This document shows, piece by piece, positions 1-6,343 of a DNA stretch of 36,596 bases (positions are counted from its first letter, which is position 1; every line of letters starts with the position of its first letter). The notes below the pieces were generated by a model. It was not told the origin of the DNA and made no database searches. It saw only the letters and a list, made by a program, of their open reading frames with translations. Where the stretch lies: NCBI GenBank assembly GCA_011525845.1, contig WYBP01000010.1, forward strand, positions 1 to 36,596, written 5' to 3'. The position numbers and the translations under genes were made by a program. The stretch comes from Gemmatimonadaceae bacterium (GTDB lineage Bacteria; Gemmatimonadota; Gemmatimonadetes; Gemmatimonadales; Gemmatimonadaceae).

Positions 1-64
1 ACCCCGCCTCCTGTTCGATCGTCCGCAGCACGTCCTGACACTCGGCACACGACCGGCACCCATT

Positions 65-454
65 GTGAACGCGCAACGCGACGGTTCGATCAGTTCCGGG
101 ACATACGCTGCCGCGGCGCTCACCAGCGTCGGTGTCGGTGTCCTGTTCGTCCATGTCCTGCTCGGGTACTGGTCCTACTTCGAGCTCGGCTCGGACGGGG
201 GGCGAGCGATGTTCGCCACGCTGATCGCTCTCCCCATCAGCGTCGTCGGTGCCGCCGGCGTCGGGGTAGCGGTCACCGCGCGAAGTGAGGGGAGGGGGCG
301 CCGCGGAACGGGAATCGTCGCCCGGGCGGTCGGACTCTCGGCCGCGGTGTTCGCCGCGCTGCTGGCCCTCGAGATGTGGCGGACGTGGGAGCTCCACGAT
401 CCGGACCTGCAGCGGAGCCTCGGAGGCTTCCTGCGCGCCCTGCTGCACGTCTGA
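65..454 (+). CDS. Small integral membrane protein, unrecognised
   Basis: The 129-residue product has about three hydrophobic segments (roughly residues 13-35, 48-70 and 83-103) and no signal peptide or catalytic motif I recognise, so it is probably an inner-membrane protein. GTG 65 is the first usable start but has no clear ribosome-binding site. The frame is open from position 2, so the true start could lie outside the window. It is first in a same-strand run of small genes and is followed 67 nt later by another small membrane protein. The codon usage (G/C third positions) matches the neighbours. No function can be given. Confidence 0.55.
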   Translation: MNAQRDGSISSGTYAAAALTSVGVGVLFVHVLLGYWSYFELGSDGGRAMFATLIALPISVVGAAGVGVAVTARSEGRGRRGTGIVARAVGLSAAVFAALLALEMWRTWELHDPDLQRSLGGFLRALLHV

Positions 455-521
455 TGCCACCCCGCGAGCGGTGCCTGATCATGGTTGGCGCCGACGCTGG
501 GCGGACCACGGAGAGGAGCGC

Positions 522-824
522 ATGAGGGCTGATCTCGCGATCCTGCTGGCCGCCAGCGTCGTAGGGCTGCTGGGAATGGCGCACCTCGTTCTCACCTACA
601 TGGGGCGAAAGCTCCTGCCGCGGGACCGGACGCTCCAGTCCGCCATGGAGGCGGTCGCGCCGCGCATGCTCTTCTCGTCTGGTTTCCTGCAGGTGGTGGG
701 AGCAGCGACGCTATCGAGCTATGTGATCCTGGCCTGGCGGTACTGGTTCATCACGCCGCTCGTCGGTACCTCGCTCGCCCTCCTGCTCTTCGTCGGTGGG
801 CTGGTGGCGGGAGTCATGCCGTGA
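522..824 (+). CDS. Small membrane protein, possible shortened LIC_13387-like protein
   Basis: ATG 522 follows a good GGAGAGGAG ribosome-binding site. The 100-residue product has about three membrane segments. The N-terminal part (HLVLTYMGRKLLPRDRTLQ, then a MEAVAPRM stretch) and the C-terminal part (YWFITPLVGTSLAL) resemble the two ends of a roughly 140-150 residue membrane family (LIC_13387-like). The middle of that family, which carries a W..WIGFN.SHS motif as I recall it, is absent here, so an internal deletion of about 40 residues is likely. The family match is from memory. The gene itself is well supported by its start site and hydrophobicity. Function unknown. Confidence 0.6.
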   Translation: MRADLAILLAASVVGLLGMAHLVLTYMGRKLLPRDRTLQSAMEAVAPRMLFSSGFLQVVGAATLSSYVILAWRYWFITPLVGTSLALLLFVGGLVAGVMP

Positions 825-851
825 ACAGGGGGAGCGGAGTGGGACCCATCG

Positions 852-1454
852 GTGCGTGACGAGCATCTCGGGCGGCGCGCGCTGACGACGCTGTTCGCGC
901 TGAACGGAACGATGTTCGTCGTCGAAGTCGTCAGCGGGTGGCGAGCGGAATCGATGGGACTCATCGCCGATGGCCTCGACATGGGCGCCGATGCCGCCGT
1001 CTATCTCCTCGCCCTGCTCGCCATCGGCGCGGCGGAGTCGCGCAAGCTCCGAGCCGCGCGGTTCGCGGGTCGAGTGCAGCTGGCCCTGGCCGTGCTTGCG
1101 ATGCTGGAGGTGGCGCGTCGCGCCATCATGGGTAGCGCCCCGGAGCCGCCGACGATGGTGGCGGTGTCCCTCGCCGCACTCGCCGTCAACTTCTGGTGTC
1201 TCGTCTTGCTCCGCCGCCATCGGCACGGGGAGGTCCATCTCCAGGCCGCCTGGATCTTCTCCGCCACCGACGTGCAAGCCAATCTCGGCGTCCTGCTGGC
1301 CGGTGCGCTCGTGGCGCTGCTCGACTCCGCGATCCCGGATCTCATCATCGGGTTGGTCGTCTGCGGGCTGGTGCTCCGCGGGGCCATCCGCATCGGGCGG
1401 CGGGTCCGCACCGCCGAGTTGGCCGCCGGCTCCGCGGCCGCGCCGTTTCCATAG
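852..1454 (+). CDS. Cation diffusion facilitator (CDF)-type transporter
   Basis: The 200-residue protein has about six hydrophobic segments. Residues 37-55 carry the CDF signature LIADGLDMGADAAVYLLAL, giving a D43-x3-D47 metal pair (the first position is His or Asp in the family). A second conserved stretch, SATDVQANLGVLLAG, matches the fifth helix, but the usual HxxxD His is replaced by Phe, as in a CDF-like subgroup with an S.ND motif. There is no C-terminal cytoplasmic domain. The likely role is proton-driven efflux of Zn, Co or Cd across the inner membrane, with the substrate uncertain because of the missing His. GTG 852 is the start. The gene ends directly at an attC-like spacer. Confidence 0.8.
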   Translation: MRDEHLGRRALTTLFALNGTMFVVEVVSGWRAESMGLIADGLDMGADAAVYLLALLAIGAAESRKLRAARFAGRVQLALAVLAMLEVARRAIMGSAPEPPTMVAVSLAALAVNFWCLVLLRRHRHGEVHLQAAWIFSATDVQANLGVLLAGALVALLDSAIPDLIIGLVVCGLVLRGAIRIGRRVRTAELAAGSAAAPFP

Positions 1455-1456
1455 GC

Positions 1457-1521
1457 GGGCTGGCGGCCACTTTGCCCAACCCTCTTATTGAAGCGGTCAC
1501 AGCAGAAGCGAACGTCGGCCC
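1457..1521 (+). repeat. attC-like palindromic spacer 1
   Basis: Three nt after the CDF stop codon, GGGCTGGCG (1457-1465) can pair with CGTCGGCCC (1513-1521) in nine consecutive positions, two of them G-T wobble. The inner part ends with CACAGCA (1489-1495) and AACGTCGGCC, a block repeated at 4070-4094. This has the architecture of an integron attC site (R''...R'), but the R' core is GTCGGCC rather than the canonical GTTRRRY, so it may be degenerate. Confidence 0.5.
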
Positions 1522-1546
1522 GACGCACCCCCATCATCGCCAAGCC

Positions 1547-1612
1547 ATGCCATACGTGAACATCCAGATCACCGCTGGAGCGACCCGCGCGCAGAAGGCG
1601 GCGCGCGGCTGA
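1547..1612 (+). pseudogene. Truncated tautomerase (4-oxalocrotonate tautomerase-like) remnant
   Basis: ATG 1547 opens a 21-codon frame, MPYVNIQITAGATRAQKA followed by three residues and TGA. This is the characteristic N-terminus of the 4-oxalocrotonate/cis-CaaD-type tautomerases, including the catalytic Pro exposed after Met removal and the GATR.QKA stretch. A full monomer is about 60-75 residues, so at least two thirds is missing. The frame runs straight into a GGCTGACGGCG spacer start, as if a cassette had been cut and rejoined to a new attC-like element. It is unlikely to be functional. Confidence 0.6.
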
Positions 1613-1680
1613 CGGCGCTCGGTGACGAGGCGGTGGCGAGCGGGGTAGACGGAGTACGCTGCGCGGTCGTCCGCGTGATG
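1608..1680 (+). repeat. attC-like spacer 2, 5' half only
   Basis: GGCTGACGGCGCTCGGTGAC overlaps the stop codon of the tautomerase stub and matches the 5' halves of the spacers at 4021 and 4529 (GCTGACGGCG.TCGGTG and GCTGACGGCACCTGGTG). I do not see a convincing complementary 3' core before the next gene, so this copy is either decayed or only half present. Confidence 0.3.
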
Positions 1681-1701
1681 GCGTTCACGGAGAGGTTGCA
1701 G

Positions 1702-2157
1702 ATGCGTGCTTGTTCGGCATTGGGTCTCGCGTCGGTGCTGGCGGTGGCCGCGTGCGGGGATCCCCTCGTGCCCACGCTGGTGGCCGGCTCGTATGAACTG
1801 CGCTCCTTCGACGACGCGGCGCTGCCGGCCGTCCTCTATCTGACGCCGACCGACACGGTCCAGGTGAGCGCCTGGGCACTGGCGCTGCGGCGCGACGGAT
1901 CGTTCCGGGAGGAGGTCCGGTTCGTCCTCAGTTCGCGCGCCTCCGGTGTCCGCCGCGACTCGCTCGCGACGGAGGTCGGAGAGTATCGGGTGGAAGGGAG
2001 CCAGGTGTCCCTCTTCTTCGACTTCTGCCGGGACGTTCCGGTCTGTGCCTTGATCAGCTACGCGCCCGTGGAGTACCGGTGGTCAGGACGGTTCCTGCGC
2101 TCCGAGGGACCGGGTGCGCGGGTCTTCGAGCGGATCGGGGGGGCCACCGCGCCCTGA
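1702..2157 (+). CDS. Lipoprotein of unknown function
   Basis: ATG 1702 is preceded by GGAGAGG (1690-1696), and starting here places a classical lipobox (LAVAAC, Cys18) directly after a short hydrophobic signal. In-frame starts further upstream would bury the signal peptide. The mature part (about 133 residues) is beta-rich, with no family I recognise. Its layout (GSYELRSFDD, LRRDGSF.EEVRF, GEYRVEGSQVSL) resembles small lipocalin-like or copper-resistance-type beta proteins common in Gemmatimonadota. It is probably anchored in the periplasm or outer membrane. Its stop codon lies in the next attC-like spacer. Confidence 0.75.
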   Translation: MRACSALGLASVLAVAACGDPLVPTLVAGSYELRSFDDAALPAVLYLTPTDTVQVSAWALALRRDGSFREEVRFVLSSRASGVRRDSLATEVGEYRVEGSQVSLFFDFCRDVPVCALISYAPVEYRWSGRFLRSEGPGARVFERIGGATAP

Positions 2158-2230
2158 CGATTGGTGCGGAGGGCCGGGCCCCGCCGCCGCAGTCTGTTCG
2201 AACGGCCGCAGCACAGGCTCACGTGAGCTT
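2152..2230 (+). repeat. attC-like palindromic spacer 3
   Basis: CCCTGACGATTGGTGCGGAGGG overlaps the upstream stop codon. It is followed by GCCGCCGCAGTC and GCAGCACAGGCTCACGTGAGC. These blocks line up in order with those in the spacer at 4017-4094 (TGACGGCGATCGGTGCAGACGGC, GCCGCCGCAGTC, CACAGCACATCCAAACGTTGGCC). The terminal R'-like box (ACGTGAGC) is diverged. Confidence 0.45.
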
Positions 2231-2240
2231 GATCCACAAC

Positions 2241-2261
2241 CCGTCGATCCACCGAGGTGAC
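2241..2261 (+). promoter_or_regulatory. Shared 5' leader with ribosome-binding site, copy 1
   Basis: CCGTCGATCCAC followed by C and GAGGTGAC. A copy differing at one of 21 positions lies at 6319-6339, in front of an unrelated lipoprotein gene. GAGGTGA is an excellent match to the 16S rRNA anti-Shine-Dalgarno sequence. The two copies are read in different frames relative to the downstream genes, so the conservation is at DNA or RNA level rather than protein level. Confidence 0.55.
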
Positions 2262-2675
2262 GTGAGCGTCCGCCGTGTTCTCGATCTCATCGTGGCCGGA
2301 GCGGTGTGGGGCGGCGTCGCCTACCTGCTCGCGGGCCGTGCGTTCGGCCGAAGCATCTGGCCGGGAGTGCTCGCCGCCCCGGCCATCGGCTTGGTGGTCG
2401 GCGCCGTGCTGCAGGGCGCATTCGAGCGGGCGGCGCGCGGTGGCCGGCGGTTGATCTCCCTCTTGAGCCTGTACGGGGGCGCGACACTCTTCGCGGTGGC
2501 CATCGGCCTGGGGTCGATGCTTGGGGTCTCGCCGGGGAACCGACGCTTTCCCGCCGCGCTCCTGGAGCCGGTCATCGGTGTGTGGTGGGGCCTCACCCTC
2601 ACGGGTTTCGTGCTCGCCCTCTGGCCCGTGGCGTACCTGACGCACTGGTTGCTCGAGTGGCGTGCGGCGAGATAG
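2262..2675 (+). CDS. Integral membrane protein, unrecognised
   Basis: The 137-residue product has four hydrophobic segments (about residues 5-24, 30-50, 65-86 and 100-125), with Arg-rich loops between. No enzyme or transporter motif is visible. GTG 2262 follows GAGGTGA closely. A longer version from GTG 2223 is possible but would translate the repeated leader. It probably sits in the inner membrane. It lies between an attC-like spacer and a TonB-C-domain gene. Confidence 0.65.
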   Translation: MSVRRVLDLIVAGAVWGGVAYLLAGRAFGRSIWPGVLAAPAIGLVVGAVLQGAFERAARGGRRLISLLSLYGGATLFAVAIGLGSMLGVSPGNRRFPAALLEPVIGVWWGLTLTGFVLALWPVAYLTHWLLEWRAAR

Positions 2676-2706
2676 GCATGTCCGAGCCGTCGCCGGACAC
2701 CGCCGA

Positions 2707-3354
2707 ATGATGCGACGCTTCCTGGTCGCCGTGCTGCTGGCGTGCGTCTCGCATCCTGCTCGTGCGCAGGGCGCGGTCGGCGGCTACGTGTTCGACAGGA
2801 TCACCGGCCGCGCCATGCCCTGCATCGACGTCGCGCTGGTGCGCGGGGACAGCGAGGTCGTCGCGAGGACGCGGACCGTCGCGGGGGGTTCGTTCATGCT
2901 GGCGGCGCCGGCAGCAGGGGAGTATCGCCTGCGATTCTCGGCGTTCGGGGTCCGCCCCGCTTTCACGCCACCGGACACGCTCAGTCCGCGCTCGGAGCGC
3001 GACGTGGTGTATCGGGTCGCATTCACCACGGCGCGGGACTCGACGTCGACGGCGCGTTGGACGGACGCGGATGCCGACGCGCCCCCGTGGCCGATCGACC
3101 CATCGGCCGGTCCGAAGTATCCGGAGTCGATGAGGCGGTCGGCACTCGAGGGCAATGTCGTGGCCCGGTATCTCGTGGACAGCACGGGCGTCGTCGACGA
3201 CGCCAGCATCGAGCGCCTCCTGGACTCTGACCAGCGGCTCTTCGCAGCCGTGAAGGCGTTCCTCCAGTCCGCGCGCTTTCGGCCCGGTCGGAGGGACAAC
3301 GTTCCGGTGTGTGATCTCGTGACGCAGGAGTTCCGCTTTCGCCTGGGTCGATAG
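2707..3354 (+). CDS. Secreted carboxypeptidase-regulatory-like / TonB C-terminal domain protein
   Basis: The 215-residue protein begins with a signal peptide (cleavage after ARAQ, about residue 20). Residues 22-85 look like a carboxypeptidase-regulatory-like beta sandwich (GGYVFDRITGRAMPCIDVAL, then a SFMLAAPAAGEYRLRF stretch). Residues 132-215 look like a TonB C-terminal domain: GPKYPESMRRSALEGNVVAR, VDSTGVVDDASIERLLDSDQ and SARFRPGRR. It lacks the N-terminal anchor and Pro-rich linker of true TonB, so it is a free periplasmic protein rather than an energy transducer. ATG 2707 and ATG 2710 are both possible. A strong hairpin spacer follows. Confidence 0.75.
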   Translation: MMRRFLVAVLLACVSHPARAQGAVGGYVFDRITGRAMPCIDVALVRGDSEVVARTRTVAGGSFMLAAPAAGEYRLRFSAFGVRPAFTPPDTLSPRSERDVVYRVAFTTARDSTSTARWTDADADAPPWPIDPSAGPKYPESMRRSALEGNVVARYLVDSTGVVDDASIERLLDSDQRLFAAVKAFLQSARFRPGRRDNVPVCDLVTQEFRFRLGR

Positions 3355-3373
3355 GGATCCGCGCCCGTGCCGG

Positions 3374-3505
3374 CGGACGGCGCCTGGTGCAGGTGGCCCT
3401 GCTGGGGAAGCGGCGGCGGGGCCGCCGCTCCATGTTTAGGCGGGTATGCGGCGGCCCCGACGGCGCAAGTCGATTCAACGGCCAGGGCACATCCTCAGGT
3501 TGGCT
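3374..3505 (+). repeat. attC-like spacer 4
   Basis: GGACGGCGCCTGGTGCAGGTGGCCCTGC (3374 onward) matches the 5' halves of the spacers at 4021 and 4530. The right end CACATCCTCAGGTTGGCT (3488-3505) matches CACATCCAAACGTTGGCC at 4077-4094. Between them sits a 12-bp perfect inverted repeat (separate entry). GTT is kept in the R'-like core. Unlike the others, this copy starts about 20 nt after the stop codon of the upstream gene rather than overlapping it. Confidence 0.5.
3417..3459 (+). repeat. 12-bp perfect inverted repeat, hairpin with CATGTT loop
   Basis: CGGGGCCGCCGC (3417-3428) is exactly complementary to GCGGCGGCCCCG (3448-3459), with a 19-nt loop containing CATGTTTAGG. A related element at 6701-6743 keeps CCGCCGCTNCATGTTNAGG and the closing CGGCGGCCC. 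No T-tract follows, so an intrinsic terminator is not supported. The position within a post-gene spacer suggests it is part of the cassette recombination or folding element. Confidence 0.7.
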
Positions 3506-3557
3506 GCACGCCATCGGACTCGCGTTGGAGTCAGACTCTCATTGACGAGGTAAGATC

Positions 3558-4025
3558 GTGGTCCCGCTCGTGGTCCAGCTCCTCGTGTGGGGCCTCGCCT
3601 GGGGCGCCGGCCTGTCCGGTCTCGTCCCGCAGCTGTCGGCACCCGTTGAGGCCCTCAGGTTCGGGTTCGCCGCCATGTTCGTCGTCACCGGCATCGCGCA
3701 CTTCGCGCCGCGGACGCGCGCCGAGATGATCCGGATGGTTCCGCCGGCCCTTCCGGTACCCGCCCAGCTGGTCTCGCTCACGGGTGTCCTCGAGCTGGCT
3801 GGAGCCGTCGGACTGCTGTTGCCGGCGTGGAGCCGGTGGGCCGCCGCTGGACTCGCGCTCCTCCTGATCGGGATGTTCCCCGCGAATGTGCACGCGGCGC
3901 GGGCCGGACTCGAGGTCGCGGGTCGGCGCGCGATGTCGATATGGCCGAGGCTTGCCCTCCAGTTGTTCTGGATCGCGGGCTTGGTCTGGATCGTCACCGC
4001 AGCCGGCGGTGCTCGCGCCAGCTGA
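3558..4025 (+). CDS. DoxX-family membrane protein
   Basis: The 155-residue protein has four membrane helices. The DoxX core is clear: FVVTGIAHFAP (about residues 41-51), then VPPALPVPAQLVSLTGVLEL and AGAVGLLLP, and LLLIGMFPANVHAA in helix three. DoxX-like proteins are small inner-membrane quinone-oxidoreductase-associated or redox-stress proteins, and many, like this one, have no assigned substrate. GTG 3558 is preceded by GACGAGGTAAGATC. The gene ends with GCCAGC TGA, so its last codons form the first arm of the next attC-like spacer. Confidence 0.85.
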   Translation: MVPLVVQLLVWGLAWGAGLSGLVPQLSAPVEALRFGFAAMFVVTGIAHFAPRTRAEMIRMVPPALPVPAQLVSLTGVLELAGAVGLLLPAWSRWAAAGLALLLIGMFPANVHAARAGLEVAGRRAMSIWPRLALQLFWIAGLVWIVTAAGGARAS

Positions 4026-4094
4026 CGGCGATCGGTGCAGACGGCACTGCCGCCGCAGTCCATAGGAAGAGCCACAGCACATCCAAACGTTGGC
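4017..4094 (+). repeat. attC-like palindromic spacer 5 (best-preserved copy)
   Basis: GCCAGC (4017-4022) pairs with GTTGGC (4089-4094), one G-T pair included. Just inside are TGACGGCGATCGGTG on the left and CACAGCACATCCAAAC on the right, with GCCGCCGCAGTCCATAGG in the middle. The total is 78 nt, within the attC size range known from integrons. The R'-like core is CGTTGGCC, against the consensus GTTRRRY. The element overlaps the DoxX stop codon and ends 21 nt before the next start codon. Confidence 0.55.
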
Positions 4095-4115
4095 CAGACG
4101 AGGAGGAGGTGGCCC

Positions 4116-4532
4116 ATGGCCGCTCGACCGAGGACGGCAGGAGTCGCGGCGCCACTCGTGGCCGCCACGACGTTCTGGCTGATGCTGATGCTTGCTGAGC
4201 CATCTTTCGGCCGCGTGGACCTGGTCGGCGGCGGGCGCGCGGGAGGCCTGCTGCTCCTGCTCGCGATCAGCGTCCCGGTCGCGGCTGCAACGATGGTCGT
4301 GTTCGCCGTGCCGGCGGCGCTTCTGCTCCGGCGATTGGGATGGTGGTCGCGGTGGACGGCCATTCTCCTGGGTGCCCTGGCGGGGCTGGTGGCCGCGAGT
4401 GCGGCGTTCTCCGTGCCAGAACTCATCCGGGTCCGCACCCTCGCCGTGTTCGCGCTGACGGCCGGGGCGCTGGGCGGCATCTGCTTCGCGATGCTGGGGA
4501 TGGTCGCGACCCCTCGAACCCCCGCCAGCTGA
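4116..4532 (+). CDS. Integral membrane protein, unrecognised
   Basis: ATG 4116 follows a strong AGGAGGAGGTGG ribosome-binding site. The 138-residue product has four hydrophobic stretches (about residues 8-28, 40-70, 78-100 and 108-132) and no recognisable motif. The C-terminus (TPRTPAS, then TGA) again places GCCAGCTGACGG across the stop codon, exactly as in the upstream DoxX gene, so both genes carry the same attC-like 3' end despite unrelated products. Confidence 0.7.
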   Translation: MAARPRTAGVAAPLVAATTFWLMLMLAEPSFGRVDLVGGGRAGGLLLLLAISVPVAAATMVVFAVPAALLLRRLGWWSRWTAILLGALAGLVAASAAFSVPELIRVRTLAVFALTAGALGGICFAMLGMVATPRTPAS

Positions 4533-4698
4533 CGGCACCTGGTGACCGACGGCCAGCGAGCACTGCCGGCTCGGACCGCCGACACGAGCCGACGCCGGAC
4601 CGACACGGATGCTCCTGGTTGCGCAGGGAGGAGCATGACTACTACATCAGAGAAGGACCACGGCTCGCGCGCGCCGACCTTCGGGCTCAACGTTGGGC
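4524..4698 (+). repeat. attC-like spacer 6, long or composite
   Basis: GCCAGCTGACGGCACCTGGTG starts across the stop codon, as in spacer 5. The best 3' partner is CAACGTTGGGC (4688-4698), whose GTTGGGC is the only perfect match to the attC R' consensus GTTRRRY in the window. At about 175 nt it is longer than a single attC, and it contains a GGGAGGAGC-ATG start-like sequence (ATG 4635) opening a frame with no recognisable product. I read it as two elements flanking the residue of a lost mini-cassette. Confidence 0.4.
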
Positions 4699-4777
4699 TC
4701 GCCATGAAGTCGAGCCAGTCCCGCGCCCACGCACTCGCGTGCTGGCGCGTGCCGGTCGAACACACTCGGAGGAGCCG

Positions 4778-5203
4778 ATGCCGGAATCGCTGGGGTTCGA
4801 GGTCGAGTTGCCCCTGGCGTTCGCCGCCGCGAAGGATGCGACACGCGACGCGCTGAAGAAGGAGGGGTTCGGCATCCTGACGGAGATCGACCTCCAGGCA
4901 GCGTTCAAGGAGAAACTCGGGCGCGATTTCCGGCCCTACGCGATCCTCGGTGCCTGCAATCCGCCCCTCGCGTTCGCGGCCGTCACGGCCGATCCCGCGA
5001 TCGGGCTGTTGCTGCCCTGCAATGTGACCGTGGAGGCGAAGGACGCGCGCCACTCGATCGTCCGGCTCGTCGATCCGCAGGCGATGCTGTCGTCGGCGCC
5101 CGGCGGGTTGGCGCCCCAGCTGAAGCCCGTCGCCGACGATGCGAGTGAGCGCATGGGACGCGTGCTGAAGGCGCTCGGCGGCATCGCGCGCGACGCCACC
5201 TAG
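4778..5203 (+). CDS. DUF302 domain protein
   Basis: ATG 4778 follows CGGAGGAG. The 141-residue protein is almost entirely a DUF302 domain: DALKKEGFGILTEIDLQAAF (about residues 25-44), KLGRDFRPYAILGACNPPLA, and IGLLLPCNVTVEAKD. The Cys residues in GACNPP and LPCNV are the usual conserved pair. DUF302 is a small alpha/beta domain of unknown biochemical role, often found near metal, sulfur or redox genes. There is no signal peptide, so it is cytoplasmic. The C-terminus (residues 110-141) is a short helix. Confidence 0.88.
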   Translation: MPESLGFEVELPLAFAAAKDATRDALKKEGFGILTEIDLQAAFKEKLGRDFRPYAILGACNPPLAFAAVTADPAIGLLLPCNVTVEAKDARHSIVRLVDPQAMLSSAPGGLAPQLKPVADDASERMGRVLKALGGIARDAT

Positions 5204-5248
5204 CGGCCATGGCCGCAGAGGGACGGGCGACCGAGACATGACCGGGAG

Positions 5249-5749
5249 ATGATGGACACGCTCATCACGCATCTGCGCGCACTGCGGGCCCACGGGGCCT
5301 GGGCGGACGCCAGGCTGCTGGCGGCGGTGCGCGCCGCGGACCATCCGGATCCCGACGCGGTGCGGGAACTCTCGCACGTGCGCGGCGCCCAGGAGATCTG
5401 GCTCGCACGGATCGAGGGGCGCGCCGCGACGCTGCCGGTGTGGCCCACGCTGACCGTCGACGAACTGGAGCGCGCCGGCCGGAGCGTGGACGCCGCGCTC
5501 GAGGAGTTGTTCGAACGGCTCGACGAGGCATCGCTCGAGCGCGGGGTGTCCTACGTGAACACGGCAGGCCAGCAGTTCAGCACGCCGGTCGGCGGGATCC
5601 TGCTGCACCTGCTCACGCATGGCCAGTATCACCGGGGCAAGGCGAACGTCGCCCTGCGGGACGCCGGTGCGGAACCCGTGGGCGTCGACTACATCGTCTG
5701 GCTGCGCGAGCAGGCCGCGGGACCCGTGGTCGGCCGCGGCGCGACCTGA
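5249..5749 (+). CDS. DinB-family (DinB/YfiT four-helix metalloprotein) protein
   Basis: The 166-residue protein is a DinB-like four-helix bundle: an N-terminal helix (HLRALRAHGAWADARLLAAV), a His in ELSHVRGAQEIWLARI, and the C-terminal metal-binding HLLTHGQYHRGKANVALRDAG, followed by GVDYIVWLRE. Three His residues form the usual divalent-metal site. Members act as thiol-dependent transferases or detoxification enzymes, and this subgroup is uncharacterised. ATG 5249 abuts GGGAG, so ATG 5252 gives better spacing. Two further DinB genes are at 26551 and 28758. Confidence 0.9.
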   Translation: MMDTLITHLRALRAHGAWADARLLAAVRAADHPDPDAVRELSHVRGAQEIWLARIEGRAATLPVWPTLTVDELERAGRSVDAALEELFERLDEASLERGVSYVNTAGQQFSTPVGGILLHLLTHGQYHRGKANVALRDAGAEPVGVDYIVWLREQAAGPVVGRGAT

Positions 5750-5776
5750 CACCGGCCGGACAGGAGGAGATCATCG

Positions 5777-5962
5777 ATGCTCCGATGGTATTCGCTGCGG
5801 GTGCAACTGGAGGGCGGCAAGCTGGCTCACGATCCACTCGAAGCCGGATTCGCTCGGGAACGGCTCTCCTCGCTCCGGCTGCTCCGGCGGACCGCCTTTG
5901 TCCCGCCGTGTGACGCCATCGAGCTTCGCGGAGTACTCCTGACATGCGGCGTCGACTCCTGA
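5777..5962 (+). CDS. Possible small ORF, hypothetical
   Basis: A 61-codon frame starts at ATG 5777, 8 nt downstream of AGGAGGAG (5762-5769), one of the best ribosome-binding sites in the region. It overlaps the next lipoprotein gene by 19 nt. The product has no hydrophobic segment or recognised motif. It fills an otherwise empty 194-nt gap between DinB and the lipoprotein. It could equally be a decayed cassette whose start survived. Low certainty. Confidence 0.35.
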   Translation: MLRWYSLRVQLEGGKLAHDPLEAGFARERLSSLRLLRRTAFVPPCDAIELRGVLLTCGVDS

Positions 5963-6291
5963 TCCTCGCTTGCCTGACCGCCGGTGCCTGTGGGACCACG
6001 ACAGCGCCCGTGCTCGGCCTGGTCGCCGGCTCGATCGTTGCCGTCGATGTGGGCATCTCGCTCGGCGCGCCCCCGACGATCCACGTGAAGGCGACCGAGA
6101 CCGAGGCGTGCGGTGTCGTCTTCCTGGTGCGGCAGGGCACCCGGATCCGGCAGCGTCTCGCCGACGGTCGCTCGGTCGCCGCGACGGCTGGAGAACTGAC
6201 GGTCGGTCGCCGCGTCGAGGTGCGCACTGACGTGATCCTGGACTCGTGCCCGGGTCAGGCGGGTGCGCACTCGATCGTGCTTCTTCCCTAG
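5944..6291 (+). CDS. Small lipoprotein, hypothetical
   Basis: The 115-residue protein opens with a short signal and lipobox (ILACLTAGAC, Cys at about residue 16). The mature domain is about 100 residues, with an even spread of beta strands (IHVKATETEACGVVFLVRQ, then a GTRIRQRL stretch, and GRRVEVRTDVILDSCPGQAG). The two Cys residues could form a disulfide. No family is recognised. ATG 5944 is the only start that gives the lipobox. It ends 28 nt before a CGTCGGCCCGACC block like that at the end of spacer 1. Confidence 0.7.
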   Translation: MRRRLLILACLTAGACGTTTAPVLGLVAGSIVAVDVGISLGAPPTIHVKATETEACGVVFLVRQGTRIRQRLADGRSVAATAGELTVGRRVEVRTDVILDSCPGQAGAHSIVLLP

Positions 6292-6318
6292 CGGAGCGCC
6301 GTCGGCCCGACCCATGAA

Positions 6319-6339
6319 CCGTCGATCCACAGAGGTGAC
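6319..6339 (+). promoter_or_regulatory. Shared 5' leader with ribosome-binding site, copy 2
   Basis: CCGTCGATCCAC followed by A and GAGGTGAC, 20 of 21 positions identical to 2241-2261. Both copies sit 10-15 nt after an R'-like box (CGTCGGCCC at 6300 here) and directly before a start codon, which suggests it is the conserved leading edge of a cassette type. Confidence 0.55.
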
Positions 6340-6343
6340 CGTG

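Noticed and set aside
4635-4856. Small gene starting at ATG 4635 after GGGAGGAGC
   Set aside because: The ribosome-binding site is good, but the product (rich in Arg, Ser and Trp) enters the DUF302 gene out of frame and has no recognisable sequence. I treat it as a scar in a spacer.
3539-5752. A very long minus-strand frame (about 737 codons)
   Set aside because: It is the complement of several well-supported + genes (DoxX, DUF302, DinB). Its amino-acid composition is Arg/Pro/Ala-rich without domains, the usual result of high-GC third positions.
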